Shown here piece after piece: positions 1 through 7,974 of a DNA stretch of 64,000 bases. The stretch's first letter is position 1; each line of letters opens with the position of its first letter. A model generated the notes under the pieces. That model was not told the DNA's origin and did no database searches. It saw only the letters and a list, made by a program, of their open reading frames with translations. Location: assembly GCF_023223645.1 (NCBI RefSeq), contig NZ_JALKBY010000009.1, positions 60,873-124,872 of the forward strand. Direction: 5' to 3'. The DNA comes from Natroniella sulfidigena. Its GTDB lineage: Bacteria > Bacillota > Halanaerobiia > Halobacteroidales > Halobacteroidaceae. A program made the translations under genes and the position numbers.

Positions 1-1
1 G

Positions 2-355
2 GCTAAAACTAAAGAAGTCTTAAAAGAAATTCAAGCAAGATCAAATTTAAGACCAAATATTCTCTCTCGTATAGCAATTAATTTATCTTTGGTGCAAGAT
101 GATCCAGTAAAAGATCAAGAATATGATAATAATGGACTTGAATTTCCTAGAAATGTACTATTAGGAGAATATGATCAACTATATAAAGCTTTAATCTCAC
201 AAAGATTAGGAAGACATATTAAAGAAGAAGAATACTTTCCTAATTATGTTAAATTACATCTAGAAAGAGGAACTAGACTTTTAAAAAATGAATATAATTA
301 TGCAGGCAACTTCGAAACTTTTGTAAAAAATTTAATTAATAATAAAATTGGGTGA
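2..355 (+). CDS. dndE: DNA phosphorothioation protein DndE (5' end cut by window edge)
   Basis: The reading frame is open from base 2, so the gene begins before the window; 117 residues are visible and the family is about 110-130 long, so only a few residues are missing. The block GLEFPRNVLLGEYDQLYKAL followed by a basic helix (KLHLERGTRLLKN) is characteristic of DndE, the small DNA-binding member of the DndBCDE complex that replaces a backbone oxygen with sulfur. An internal TTG at 89 is not the true start because similarity continues upstream (KEVLKEIQARSNLRPNILSR). The stop at 353-355 lies just before the cysteine desulfurase start, as expected within one operon. DndB, C and D would lie left of the window. 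Confidence 0.85.
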   Translation, partial: AKTKEVLKEIQARSNLRPNILSRIAINLSLVQDDPVKDQEYDNNGLEFPRNVLLGEYDQLYKALISQRLGRHIKEEEYFPNYVKLHLERGTRLLKNEYNYAGNFETFVKNLINNKIG

Positions 356-360
356 TAATA

Positions 361-1509
361 ATGATTTATTTGGACAATTCAGCTACTACTAAAATTGATC
401 CTCGCGTAATCAAAAAAATGTTACCATATTTAAAAGAAGAGTATGGCAATCCAACAAGTAAACATTATACTTTAGCCCAAAATGCTGAAAGTGCTGTAGA
501 AGTGGCAAGAAGTAATCTATCTACTCTTCTAAACTGCGAAAATGATGAAATAATATTTACTAGTGGTGCTTCAGAGAGTAATAACTTTATTTTAAAAGGA
601 ATAGCAGACTATTATCAGGATCAAGGAAATCATATAATTACTTCTAGTGTAGAACACAAATCAATTTTAAAGTGTTGTAATTATCTAGAAAAGAAAGGTT
701 ATAAAATCACTTATTTGCCTGTTAATAAAAAAGGACAAATAGAAATAGATACTTTAAAAAAAGCAATTACAGATCAGACTATCTTAATCTCACTTCTTTG
801 GGGAAACAACGAACTTGGTAGCTTGAATCCTGTTAAAAAATTAGCAACTGTTGCAAAAGAAAATGATATTTTATTCCATACCGATGCTACTCAAATACTA
901 GGTAAGATAGATATTAATGCTCAAGACATTCCTTTTGACTTTTTGTCATGTTCTGCTCACAAAATACATGGGCCAAAGGGAGTAGGTGCTGCATTTATTA
1001 AAACAGATGATATAGGTCTTAGACATGAGCTAACCCCTTTAATTCATGGGGGTAATCAGGAAGATGGATTAAGAGCTGGCACCTTAAGTGTTCATAATAT
1101 CGTAGGCTTAGGTGAAGCTGCTAGAATAGCTTTTAATGAAATGTCAGATTATATTCCTAAAATTAAAAGGTTAGAAAACCTATTTAAAGAAAAAATTAAA
1201 AATAAAATATCTAATCTATACTTTAACGGTGATCAGACTTCAAAAATACCAGGAATTATAAATATGACAATCCCTATTCAAGGAGTTAATAATAAGTTAA
1301 TTATAACTAACCTTGAAGAAGAGTTGGCTATTTCTGATGGATCAGCTTGTTCAATTACAGAGCCTTCCCATGTTTTAAAAGCAATTGGATTAAATCGTAA
1401 TGAGATAACTTCAACTTTTAGAATATCTTTAAGTAAATTTAATACTCCTGAAGAAATCGAACAAGCTATAGATCTATTGATAAAAACTATAAATGAATTT
1501 AAAATTTAA
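361..1509 (+). CDS. dndA: Cysteine desulfurase (DndA/IscS-NifS family)
   Basis: A PLP-dependent enzyme that takes sulfur from L-cysteine and holds it as a persulfide, here presumably to feed DndC. I see the N-terminal MIYLDNSATT, the PLP lysine in SAHKIHGPKG (Lys201) and the catalytic cysteine in DGSACS (Cys330). Length (382 aa) is normal. A GTG at 352 overlaps the dndE stop, but ATG 361 fits the family N-terminus and has GGGTG upstream. It is the last gene of the visible dnd operon; assignment to Dnd rather than Isc rests on adjacency to dndE. No dndFGH restriction genes follow. Confidence 0.9.
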   Translation: MIYLDNSATTKIDPRVIKKMLPYLKEEYGNPTSKHYTLAQNAESAVEVARSNLSTLLNCENDEIIFTSGASESNNFILKGIADYYQDQGNHIITSSVEHKSILKCCNYLEKKGYKITYLPVNKKGQIEIDTLKKAITDQTILISLLWGNNELGSLNPVKKLATVAKENDILFHTDATQILGKIDINAQDIPFDFLSCSAHKIHGPKGVGAAFIKTDDIGLRHELTPLIHGGNQEDGLRAGTLSVHNIVGLGEAARIAFNEMSDYIPKIKRLENLFKEKIKNKISNLYFNGDQTSKIPGIINMTIPIQGVNNKLIITNLEEELAISDGSACSITEPSHVLKAIGLNRNEITSTFRISLSKFNTPEEIEQAIDLLIKTINEFKI

Positions 1510-1646
1510 TGTACACTTCACCCTTTAATTTCTTCTAACACCATCATGTCTTCAAACTTACCTTTCCCTTCTCTTTAATCTTCTTCTCTTTCATCTCAAA
1601 ATCTACTCCCAATTAGACCACAACTGGCTAATAATCATTCAATAAC

Positions 1647-2335
1647 TTACAAAATATCAGTCATCTCCTCAACCTCTTCCTCTGCTTTAAATTCATCTAA
1701 TTCTTATTGTAATTTATTAATTAGATTATTCTTATACTCTCTAAAATCCATAGGGCTATACTTATTAATAGGTTAGTAGAAAATAATATTATTTATCTAT
1801 TCCAGTAAAATCAGAACTATTTACTTTAATAACTTTACCAGTTGTTATTAACAACTACCTTATCTTCTTCTATTTTATAAATAGCTCTATCATCTTTTAA
1901 AGAAAGTTTGGTTATCAACTTATTCTTTTTATATTCTTTTACACCCCATAATTCAAAATAAAATAGAAATAATAAATGATAGAGAACATATTTCCAAATG
2001 CAATCTATCCCATTTTCAATCTCTTTATCTTGAATTTCACACTTTAAAAAATCAAGTAAATCTTCTTCTTTAATATCTTTGGCTAGACCTAACTTATCTT
2101 GCCTCCTAAAATTTAACCTCTATTCAATAATTGAATACCAACTCTTTGTTATCATCCGTAACGCAAGTTTTCTAAAAGACATCTCACTTTTCCTCTCTTT
2201 TATCTCTGTAAAAAAGCAGCAAACAAATATAACTTGTGATTTTTCGTTATTCTCTTTAGCTTAAGTATATTTTCAAATGCCTCATTATTTAAAACCAGTC
2301 TCTTATGCAATTCTAGTATTTAATCACTTCCCTTA
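1647..2335 (-). pseudogene. Decayed protein-coding gene
   Basis: The minus strand contains successive protein-like segments broken by frameshifts and stops. They include KLYLFAAFLQR near 2225, SFRKLALRMITKSWYSIIE near 2150 followed by an in-frame TAG, RLNFRRQDKLGLAKDIKEE near 2090, a long stretch of about 75 codons to 1843, and shorter pieces down to 1647. Together they make about 250 codons. The WFaaiL...rM...aWY...L.F...D pattern resembles the N-terminal part of large proteins I remember from defence islands (some with HNH nuclease domains), but this is from memory and weak. It lies next to dnd, so it may be the wreck of an associated restriction gene. Confidence 0.55.
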
Positions 2336-2425
2336 AATCAAATATAAATTCTATCCACCTTTAATATAATATTTCTAAAAATAGTAATATATCCTTATAA
2401 AAATAACTGGAAAAATTATATCACT

Positions 2426-2458
2426 CAAAAAAACGGCCAGCACCCGAAGGCACTGACC
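2426..2458 (-). terminator. Intrinsic terminator after the holin/DUF3006 genes
   Basis: On the minus strand GGTCAGTGCC-TTCG-GGTGCTGGCC forms a 10-bp stem with a UUCG-type loop followed by seven T. It lies 14 bases after the stop of the DUF3006 gene. Confidence 0.85.
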
Positions 2459-2471
2459 AAATCAAATAATA

Positions 2472-2678
2472 TTAACCTGTTAACTTATCCAACATTTTCT
2501 GCATTTCTTCTCTTCGCTCTTTAGTATACTTCTTATCAGGAATAAATTTAATCTGTAGCCAATCCCCTTCTTCTGGATCTCCAGGTATCTCATCCTTCAA
2601 CACATCCAACTGCACTCTTTGCTTCTCTAATAACACCACTGCAAAATCACCAACAAAACGATCAATTACTCCTCTCAT
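2472..2678 (-). CDS. DUF3006 domain protein
   Basis: This 68-residue protein has the DUF3006 pattern: start MRGVIDRFVGDFAVVLLE, then the acidic turn DEIPGDPEEGDWL and a basic amphipathic tail. It is likely a small beta-barrel-like cytoplasmic domain; the function is unknown. It is preceded by AAGGAGGAG and is the last gene of a three-gene minus-strand run with two holin-like genes, so it is probably co-transcribed with them. Confidence 0.7.
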   Translation of the reverse strand: MRGVIDRFVGDFAVVLLEKQRVQLDVLKDEIPGDPEEGDWLQIKFIPDKKYTKERREEMQKMLDKLTG

Positions 2679-2694
2679 TTTATCTCCTCCTTGA

Positions 2695-3069
2695 TTAAAA
2701 GTTTTTATTGTACTCCAGTTTCAAATCATCACCATCCCAAGAAACATTGGCTCCTTCTTCTCTCTTTAATCTCCCTTTGACATGATTCTCAATCTTCACC
2801 TCCGTTTCCTGATCAACTTTATAACCTGCTCTTTTCAATTGCTGAACTAAGTTTTCTACTACATCATTAACTCGATTTAAAGCATTGTTCTCTGGATACT
2901 CTAGCAAGATTCCATCTAAAACATCATCAACTTCAGCTAAAATTATAGACCCTTTTTCAAAGTAAGGATCTATACCAGGAAAAATCTTTCTTAACAACAT
3001 AACCACTATAGTAATGACAGGAACAAAATTCAGTCCTGTCGCTGTCAAAATTCTAATAGTTTCACTCAT
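2695..3069 (-). CDS. Phage holin, LLH (superfamily 6)-like
   Basis: One N-terminal membrane helix (residues about 8-28, FVPVITIVVMLLRKIF) is followed by a soluble acidic/basic helical tail with an amphipathic stretch (NDVVENLVQQLKRAGYKVDQ). This single-helix, charged-tail layout is typical of LLH-type holins from Firmicutes phages. ATG 3069 is chosen because AGGAGGAATTTG directly precedes it; the codon before is an in-frame TTG. It sits 10 bases after a TcdE-type holin, so the two may be a holin/antiholin pair. The identification is moderate because these proteins are poorly conserved. Confidence 0.55.
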   Translation of the reverse strand: MSETIRILTATGLNFVPVITIVVMLLRKIFPGIDPYFEKGSIILAEVDDVLDGILLEYPENNALNRVNDVVENLVQQLKRAGYKVDQETEVKIENHVKGRLKREEGANVSWDGDDLKLEYNKNF

Positions 3070-3079
3070 CAAATTCCTC

Positions 3080-3460
3080 CTATTTCTCTTGAATCTGTTG
3101 TAAAGCTTTCTTCAAAGCTTTAGGAATTGGCACCCCAGCCTGGGCCAAATTCTCTACAGCACTAATCCCCTCTTTAGAGATGTAAAACCAAATAGCCATT
3201 AAACGAATCATCCCTTGACTTCCCAACACTTCATCAGCCAAATGAGCAATTACTATGCTTAAAAAAAGACCAATCTTGCGAAGTATTCCTCTGTGACCTA
3301 GTTTACTGTTCAACTCTTTCAGAACAAAAGCAGATAATAAGCCAGTAATATAATCGATTACTACTATACTGATTAAGAACTTTAAGGATTGATCATAACC
3401 ACCTAGCCAGTAATGAAGCCCCCCTCCCATCAATCCTATGAAATAATAAATAGCATCAAT
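3080..3460 (-). CDS. TcdE/phi11-type phage holin (probable ATT start)
   Basis: Three or four hydrophobic helices with DAIYYFIGLMGGGLHYWLGGYDQ, the core VIDYITGLLSAF and a charged C-terminus match the toxin-secretion/phage-lysis holin family. The frame is open upstream to an ATG at 3514, but a TATAAT box at 3504-3509 overlaps that ATG, so it would lie upstream of the transcript. The only strong ribosome-binding site (GGGAGGAGGGAGG) ends about 9 bases before an ATT at 3460, which matches where homologues begin. I therefore place the start at ATT 3460 (126 aa). No endolysin is adjacent. Confidence 0.65.
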   Translation of the reverse strand: MDAIYYFIGLMGGGLHYWLGGYDQSLKFLISIVVIDYITGLLSAFVLKELNSKLGHRGILRKIGLFLSIVIAHLADEVLGSQGMIRLMAIWFYISKEGISAVENLAQAGVPIPKALKKALQQIQEK

Positions 3461-3503
3461 AGATTTTTTCCTCCCTCCTCCCTTCGGGCCAACATCTGCA
3501 ATC

Positions 3504-3530
3504 ATTATACACAATATCTAAGGCAGCCAA
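3504..3530 (-). promoter_or_regulatory. Probable promoter of the holin genes
   Basis: On the minus strand an extended -10 (TGTGTATAAT, core at 3509-3504) has TTGGCT 15 bases upstream as a suboptimal -35. The predicted RNA start is near 3497, inside what would otherwise be read as the start of the holin gene. Confidence 0.55.
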
Positions 3531-3557
3531 CTCCCAATATTGGCACAAAGTTGGCCC

Positions 3558-3594
3558 AAAAAGAAAAAAAGCCAGATCTGTTTAAGATCTGACT
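3558..3594 (-). terminator. Intrinsic terminator
   Basis: On the minus strand AGTCAGATCT-TAAAC-AGATCTGGCT is a 10-bp stem followed by seven T, a C and five more T. It would stop transcription from the 3.6-7.4 kb cassette before it reaches the holin promoter. Confidence 0.8.
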
Positions 3595-3673
3595 GGGTGT
3601 TTGGAGTTGTTTTGTTGGCCCGTGTTAAGGTAATGATTTTCTTTCTTATCAATTAATCCACTAGCATAAAAAA

Positions 3674-3919
3674 CTATTTTTTCCTTTTTAAAATCTTATC
3701 AACTCTATCATAAAAATTATCAACCATATAATCTATGCATTCTTTCTCTACTTCATAATATAAATTTAAACCCCTCCTAACAATTTCTCCTTCAAGCCAA
3801 TCAGCACATAACTCTAATCCATTATTCTCCAAATATCTCAAACTTCTATTTTCTTCTTTAAGTTGAAATTATATACCTTTTTTCACAATGTACTCTAACT
3901 CACTTTTACTTAACTTCAT
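3674..3919 (-). pseudogene. Small gene with one in-frame stop codon
   Basis: From ATG 3919, with AGGAGAGAG and a TATAAT box upstream, the minus strand reads MKLSKSELEYIVKKGI, then TAA at 3871-3869, then a further 65 clean codons (from FQLKEENRSLRYLENNG to DKILKRKK) ending at TAG. A single nonsense mutation in an 81-codon gene is the simplest reading. It has no recognised family. A TACCAT-N4-ATGGTA inverted repeat at 3957-3972 lies upstream, near the promoter, and may be an operator. Confidence 0.55.
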
Positions 3920-4404
3920 ATTTATCTCTCTCCTAATTTTATTATAACCCTACTTTTACCATTAAAATGGTATAGTTATGTTTCAAAAAATCTTTTATTA
4001 AAAATAACTACTTTTGAAAATTATTTTAGCTTCTTTCACTTTCTTTTTTCCTTGATTTATTAAATTAATCAAGACTTATATAGGTTTGAGATCTTTCCAG
4101 CTATAACCTCGATTTTTCAGTACTGTTCGTCTATATCAATTTAATTTTTGAAGCTGCAAATAAGTAAAAGACTCTCACCAATCAATATAGAGTCTTCTAA
4201 TAGTTAAAGCTTTAAAATATCAGATCTAAACCTTATATTTGGGAATCTCGTTTATTAATAAAATTCTAGCTGCTCGTTTTATTTTAACACTTTAGCTAGC
4301 ATATAATAATTTTAAGCTTCACAACACTCCACTTGTCTTAAGAAGTTGATCACTATTAAATATTTAGAAATATATCTTTAGCCTACTTTTAATCAAAAGT
4401 AAAA
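3920..4404. other. Gene-free AT-rich stretch
   Basis: I see no convincing ORF in these 485 bases. They hold the promoter/operator of the broken 81-codon gene (3919-3975) and a hairpin at 4171-4199 (AAGACTCT...AGAGTCTT) that could be a weak minus-strand terminator for the ATPase cassette. Confidence 0.5.
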
Positions 4405-4605
4405 TTAATAGTTATCCATTACAATATTTATAAATTGATCTGTTTTTTCTTTTTTATAATTTGGGGAGATTATACTAAATACTTTTTCTAAAATCTCTTT
4501 GTCTTTTACATTTAAGTTATCAGCTAGCTCTAGCACCTTAAAATTGCTATCTTTTTGTTTCAATAAGCAATCTATTTTATTATGTAAATTTCTTTTCTTC
4601 TTCAA
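4405..4605 (-). CDS. Short helical ORF, probably the frameshifted C-terminal tail of the GHKL ATPase
   Basis: This 66-codon frame would start at a TTG inside the last codons of the ATPase gene, with no ribosome-binding site. It is mostly helical and lysine-rich (VLELADNLNVKDKEILEKVF). Removing one A from the AAAA tract at the end of the ATPase gene (GAAGAAAAGAAAT, about 4593) joins the two frames without a break, giving a protein of about 445 residues. I think it is the ATPase C-terminus rather than a separate gene; if separate, its function is unknown. Confidence 0.45.
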   Translation of the reverse strand: MKKKRNLHNKIDCLLKQKDSNFKVLELADNLNVKDKEILEKVFSIISPNYKKEKTDQFINIVMDNY

Positions 4606-5743
4606 TTCGTTTCTTTTTTTTAGAAGCTGACCTCACTAATTTTGAAAGCCTAGAACCTATTTTTTCTAATTCATTAATCAATTTTGCATAAGCTGAATTT
4701 TTTTCAAAACCATCTCTTCTAGCATTAGGAATAAGATCATCATCTAATACATATACCTCTCCTTGAAACCAACCGTTAAATCTATCCTCTTTAAATATTT
4801 TATTTAATAAACTCCTATCACCTATTTGAATATTTCCTTTTCTAAACCGTAATCCTTTTATCTTTCTATCAACTATTGTTCCATAAAAATTAGATTTAGT
4901 ATACCATAAAGCAGCAAGCAGATTTTCATCCTTATCTTTAATAAATTCAATTTCTATACTTTTCACATAATCACTTATTTTTTTTCTAATATCAGAGACA
5001 AAATTAGAAGAATTTAATTTATATATTTGTTCCGTTTCTTCTCCATCACTTAAGAATATATTATATTCATTAATTAAAATATTCTTTTTCTCAAACTCCT
5101 TTTTTAGCTTAGTAGAAAAATCAAAATATCTTTCATCAAATGGAACAGGAGCAATCTGTGACAAGTAATTTTTTATTCTATTATAATTTAAAATATGGTC
5201 TATATTATTTACCTCTTCTAAAATCACTCTGAAATAATGTTTATTTGAATCTTCACTTTCAATTTTTTTTGTAGTCACTTCTTCAATAACTTTTAATAAA
5301 TCATAATCCATATAATCCCCAGGAATCAATAACTTTTCTAATCTTTTACTATTAAAACTAACTATAGTCTTTTTATCTTCACCTTTATGAGAAGTTTCAA
5401 ATTTTAATTTACTACAATAACTCAAACCAGAAAGTCTACCTATTCCCCGAAATCCTCTATTAGTTCTATGATCTTTTTTGGAATTACCAATATCCAACAG
5501 TTTCTTTGAAGCATCCTTTACAGAAATACCTGCTCCATTATCTTCAATCATGATTTTTTTGTTTTTTTCATTTATTTCTATAAAAATCTTAGCATTTTTT
5601 TTCTTAATTATACCCATTTTAATAGCTTCATCTATAGCATCAACACTATTTTGTACATATTCTCTATAAACTATTTTAGCGTCAACATACATTCCAGTAG
5701 TCAATGACTCTAATGTATGTTTACCTATTATAAAACTATTCAT
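4580..5743 (-). CDS. GHKL/Hsp90-type ATPase of a putative defence or DNA-processing cassette
   Basis: The N-terminal Bergerat fold is clear: motif N1 EYVQNSVDAID (Glu28, Asn32, Asp35), N2 IEDNGAGI (Asp68-x-Gly70-x-Gly72) and the glycine-rich lid RGFRGIGRLSG (96-106). A basic-acidic middle region and a C-terminal segment with DDLIPNARRDGFE follow, as in Hsp90-like HATPase_c_3 proteins and MutL/MORC relatives. It is strongly lysine-rich and more AT-rich than the flanking phage genes, which suggests separate acquisition. It is the third gene of a minus-strand cassette; the 22-base gap to the preceding gene implies one transcript. It probably uses ATP-driven dimer closure; substrate unknown. Confidence 0.75.
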   Translation of the reverse strand: MNSFIIGKHTLESLTTGMYVDAKIVYREYVQNSVDAIDEAIKMGIIKKKNAKIFIEINEKNKKIMIEDNGAGISVKDASKKLLDIGNSKKDHRTNRGFRGIGRLSGLSYCSKLKFETSHKGEDKKTIVSFNSKRLEKLLIPGDYMDYDLLKVIEEVTTKKIESEDSNKHYFRVILEEVNNIDHILNYNRIKNYLSQIAPVPFDERYFDFSTKLKKEFEKKNILINEYNIFLSDGEETEQIYKLNSSNFVSDIRKKISDYVKSIEIEFIKDKDENLLAALWYTKSNFYGTIVDRKIKGLRFRKGNIQIGDRSLLNKIFKEDRFNGWFQGEVYVLDDDLIPNARRDGFEKNSAYAKLINELEKIGSRLSKLVRSASKKKKRIEEEKKFT

Positions 5744-5765
5744 TAAATTACACTCCTCTTCTTAT

Positions 5766-6068
5766 TTAAAACAAAGATAATTGTTCTCCATAATCTGCAG
5801 TCAAAACTTCTATCTGCTTTTCTATTCCATTAGAAGCAAATTGGCTCCTATTATTTTCTTTAATAGCCTTTTTGAAATTATCAAAGTTATCTCTCAATAA
5901 TTCAGTTATTTTATCTTCATTAAATTCTCTAATATACTGTTTTATCTTTTGTAACTCTTTATCATTTAAGCAATTTGCATTAATATAATGCTTTATTGCT
6001 TTTAGCTTATCTATATTAATAATATTTTGTCCTAAATAAAACATTGCTTTTTCTAATCTATCTAACAC
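5766..6068 (-). CDS. Small helical protein with C-terminal beta-clamp-binding motif (5' frameshift likely)
   Basis: About 100 residues, all helical, ending exactly in GEQLSLF. QLSLF is the consensus bacterial sliding-clamp (DnaN) binding pentapeptide, and a C-terminal position is common for it. The frame lacks a ribosome-binding site at its GTG; a proper site (AAGGAG) and ATG lie at 6117 in another frame (MFLDINLDK). Deleting one A from the AAAA tract at 6090-6093 joins them, so the real gene is probably 5766-6117 with one frameshift. I infer that it tethers the neighbouring ATPase to replicating DNA; nothing else is recognisable. Confidence 0.6.
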   Translation of the reverse strand: MLDRLEKAMFYLGQNIINIDKLKAIKHYINANCLNDKELQKIKQYIREFNEDKITELLRDNFDNFKKAIKENNRSQFASNGIEKQIEVLTADYGEQLSLF

Positions 6069-6156
6069 TTCTTTATTATTAAAATTATCTTTTATCTAAA
6101 TTAATATCTAAAAACATACAAAATCTCCTTTCAATTGATAACTATCTTATTTTAAT

Positions 6157-6807
6157 TTATGATATAATTTCTTCTATACACAGAGAATATTTTAAAAAAT
6201 TATATAAAATGCTATATAAAATTTCTTCTTCCTTACTTTTTTTATTTAATTCAGTTATGCTAATTTTATCTATACATAGCCAATCTTGAGAATTATAATT
6301 AATAACTTTTCCTCTAAATTTCTGAACAAGCATATTACGCCTTTCATATTTCATTTCTTTATTATTACCTAAGTTGTTATTAAGTCTAGCCATAGCTCCT
6401 TTACCAGCTAATTTACTTAATTTCTTAATAATATAAATAAAGTCTTCATCCTCTACTGCTTGTGATAATTCAAGTTGGCTAAAATATTCACCAAATTTTG
6501 AATAATTTGTTCCTAAACAAATATGAGCATTTGGTATTCTAGTTTCATATCCCCATTCCCCTATATTATAAAAAAGATTATACTTTTTATCTTTAATTTG
6601 TAATACTTGGGTAGCATTATCTTTCATAAAATAGACCTCATTCATATTTTTAAAATGTTTACTTTTAATAGACATAGATATTCCATCTACTTCTAAAACT
6701 AATTTTATTTTTTCAACTTCTATTTCTATAGGTCTAACAAGTGGAGTATTAAGCAATAAATTTTTTATTCTCTCCGCATTATCAATAGACAATAATTCAT
6801 AATTCAT
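6157..6807 (-). CDS. Unknown protein, first gene of the GHKL cassette
   Basis: A 216-residue soluble protein with mixed alpha/beta composition and no motif I recognise. The start at ATG 6807 is chosen over 6822 because GGAGG lies 8 bases upstream of it and falls inside the longer frame. The mid-region (MARLNNNLGNNKEMKYERRNM) is basic and could contact nucleic acid, but that is a guess. A TATTATAAA box lies just upstream, so this is probably the promoter-proximal gene of the operon with the clamp-motif protein and the ATPase. It would be the specificity or effector subunit if this is a defence system. Confidence 0.6.
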   Translation of the reverse strand: MNYELLSIDNAERIKNLLLNTPLVRPIEIEVEKIKLVLEVDGISMSIKSKHFKNMNEVYFMKDNATQVLQIKDKKYNLFYNIGEWGYETRIPNAHICLGTNYSKFGEYFSQLELSQAVEDEDFIYIIKKLSKLAGKGAMARLNNNLGNNKEMKYERRNMLVQKFRGKVINYNSQDWLCIDKISITELNKKSKEEEILYSILYNFLKYSLCIEEIIS

Positions 6808-7068
6808 TTTATTAACCTCCATTTTATTTTATAATATGCGCATTACTTAGGATTTTAGCTAGCTCTATCTTCCTGAAATTTCATAAATCATTTGTTTAGT
6901 TCCCATTCCCCTCATTCAACAACTATATATCCTTATTACTTTACTATTACTAATTTCAAATTTCTGAAGTTTCTACTGCTAACCTAATAACGTCCCTCTA
7001 TAATTCATCTAGCACCACATCACTCCACTCAAAGCTACCCTCCCTTAACATATTCCTTACCTGCATAC

Positions 7069-7215
7069 CTAGGAACAGATGTTGATCCAGTCTTCTTTAC
7101 TCATCTCTTTAACTTTCTCTAAAACTTCATTAGGACTTTCATCTGATAAATATTGAGCAGCTTCTTCAATTTCTTCCTTTCTAATTTTGGGTAAACTACT
7201 AAAAAAGAGTAGTGA
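7069..7215 (-). pseudogene. Gene fragment
   Basis: The minus strand has a protein-like stretch (LPKIRKEEIEEAAQYLSDES followed by VLEKVKEMSKEDW) ending at a TAG at 7071-7069. It has no start codon or ribosome-binding site and the frame decays upstream. It looks like the C-terminal remnant of a small acidic protein. The rest of 6825-7460 shows no gene. Confidence 0.4.
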
Positions 7216-7227
7216 CGGTAGATTATA

Positions 7228-7332
7228 TTGAAGTTTCTAGACTGGCTTAAAGCTGAAGATAGTAAAGCTAATATTAAAGTTATGCTAGTGATTACAATTA
7301 TAGGAACTATTACTGTTCTAATAATATCTTAA
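7228..7332 (+). CDS. Possible 34-residue membrane peptide
   Basis: A TTG-started frame reads LKFLDWLKAEDSKANIK then a hydrophobic helix (VMLVITIIGTITVLIIS). Composition fits a single-pass peptide, but the upstream GGTAG is a poor ribosome-binding site and the surroundings contain gene debris, so this is tentative. Confidence 0.25.
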   Translation: MKFLDWLKAEDSKANIKVMLVITIIGTITVLIIS

Positions 7333-7465
7333 TTATTCCTATTTTCACTCACCTTCAAACTAATTTGTAATATAAATTAAACTATAGTATTATTTTCTCA
7401 TTAAAGAATAAATATCCTCTAAACATAAAACAAATAATCTAATTTTGTAAATAATAACTAATAAT

Positions 7466-7900
7466 TATTAGCACGGGCCAACACTCCAACACCAAAAACA
7501 TAACGGGATAGTAGTACTGACACAAACACTCAGTACCACTATCCCTAATTACGATGGCCCCGTTTCAGTCGCTCCAAGACAGCATAGCTACAAGCTGACT
7601 AAAGAACAAGTCAGCACCCGGTATCTATGCTGCTTTCCACTCCTTCAACCGGGCCAGGCTTTAATTTTTAGAAAAGATTTAACAACTTGATCGGCTAATG
7701 TTTAAAAATCCCCTCCAGCAAAACCATCTTTTCCCTCAAATCCCTCCCCCCAAACCCCCTACCCATCAACTCCCTTTGCGGACAGGCTCGCACAACCACC
7801 GAGCCAAAAAAGGTGCCATTATTTTGGGGGGAGGGGTACTTGAGGGACAACATTTGAGATGATGAGAAATCTCACAGAATTTCTCATCTATTCTCATTTT
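7466..7900. other. Highly structured intergenic region with five hairpins
   Basis: No ORF, but nested inverted repeats follow one another. GGGATAGTAGTACTGA (7505-7520) pairs with 7530-7545. GGCCC (7556-7560) pairs with 7651-7655 and encloses CAGCATAG (7580-7587)/CTATGCTG (7625-7632) and AGCTGACT (7593-7600)/AGTCAGC (7609-7615). TCCCTCAA-TCCCTCCCCCCAAA (7732-7754) pairs with 7822-7847 around GGCTCG/CGAGCC (7785-7790/7800-7805). GATGAGAAAT (7861-7870) pairs with 7879-7888. The six-C and six-G runs are exceptional in this AT-rich DNA. Candidates are a satellite replication or packaging site, or a structured RNA. Confidence 0.5.
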
Positions 7901-7974
7901 GCTTCCGAGGATTTTTCGACAAGTATTAATAATTTATAATACGTAAATAATATGACTTAAGGAGGTGTAATTTA

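Noticed and set aside
2079..2264. 61-codon plus-strand ORF
   Set aside because: Antisense to the decayed minus-strand gene, with no ribosome-binding site.
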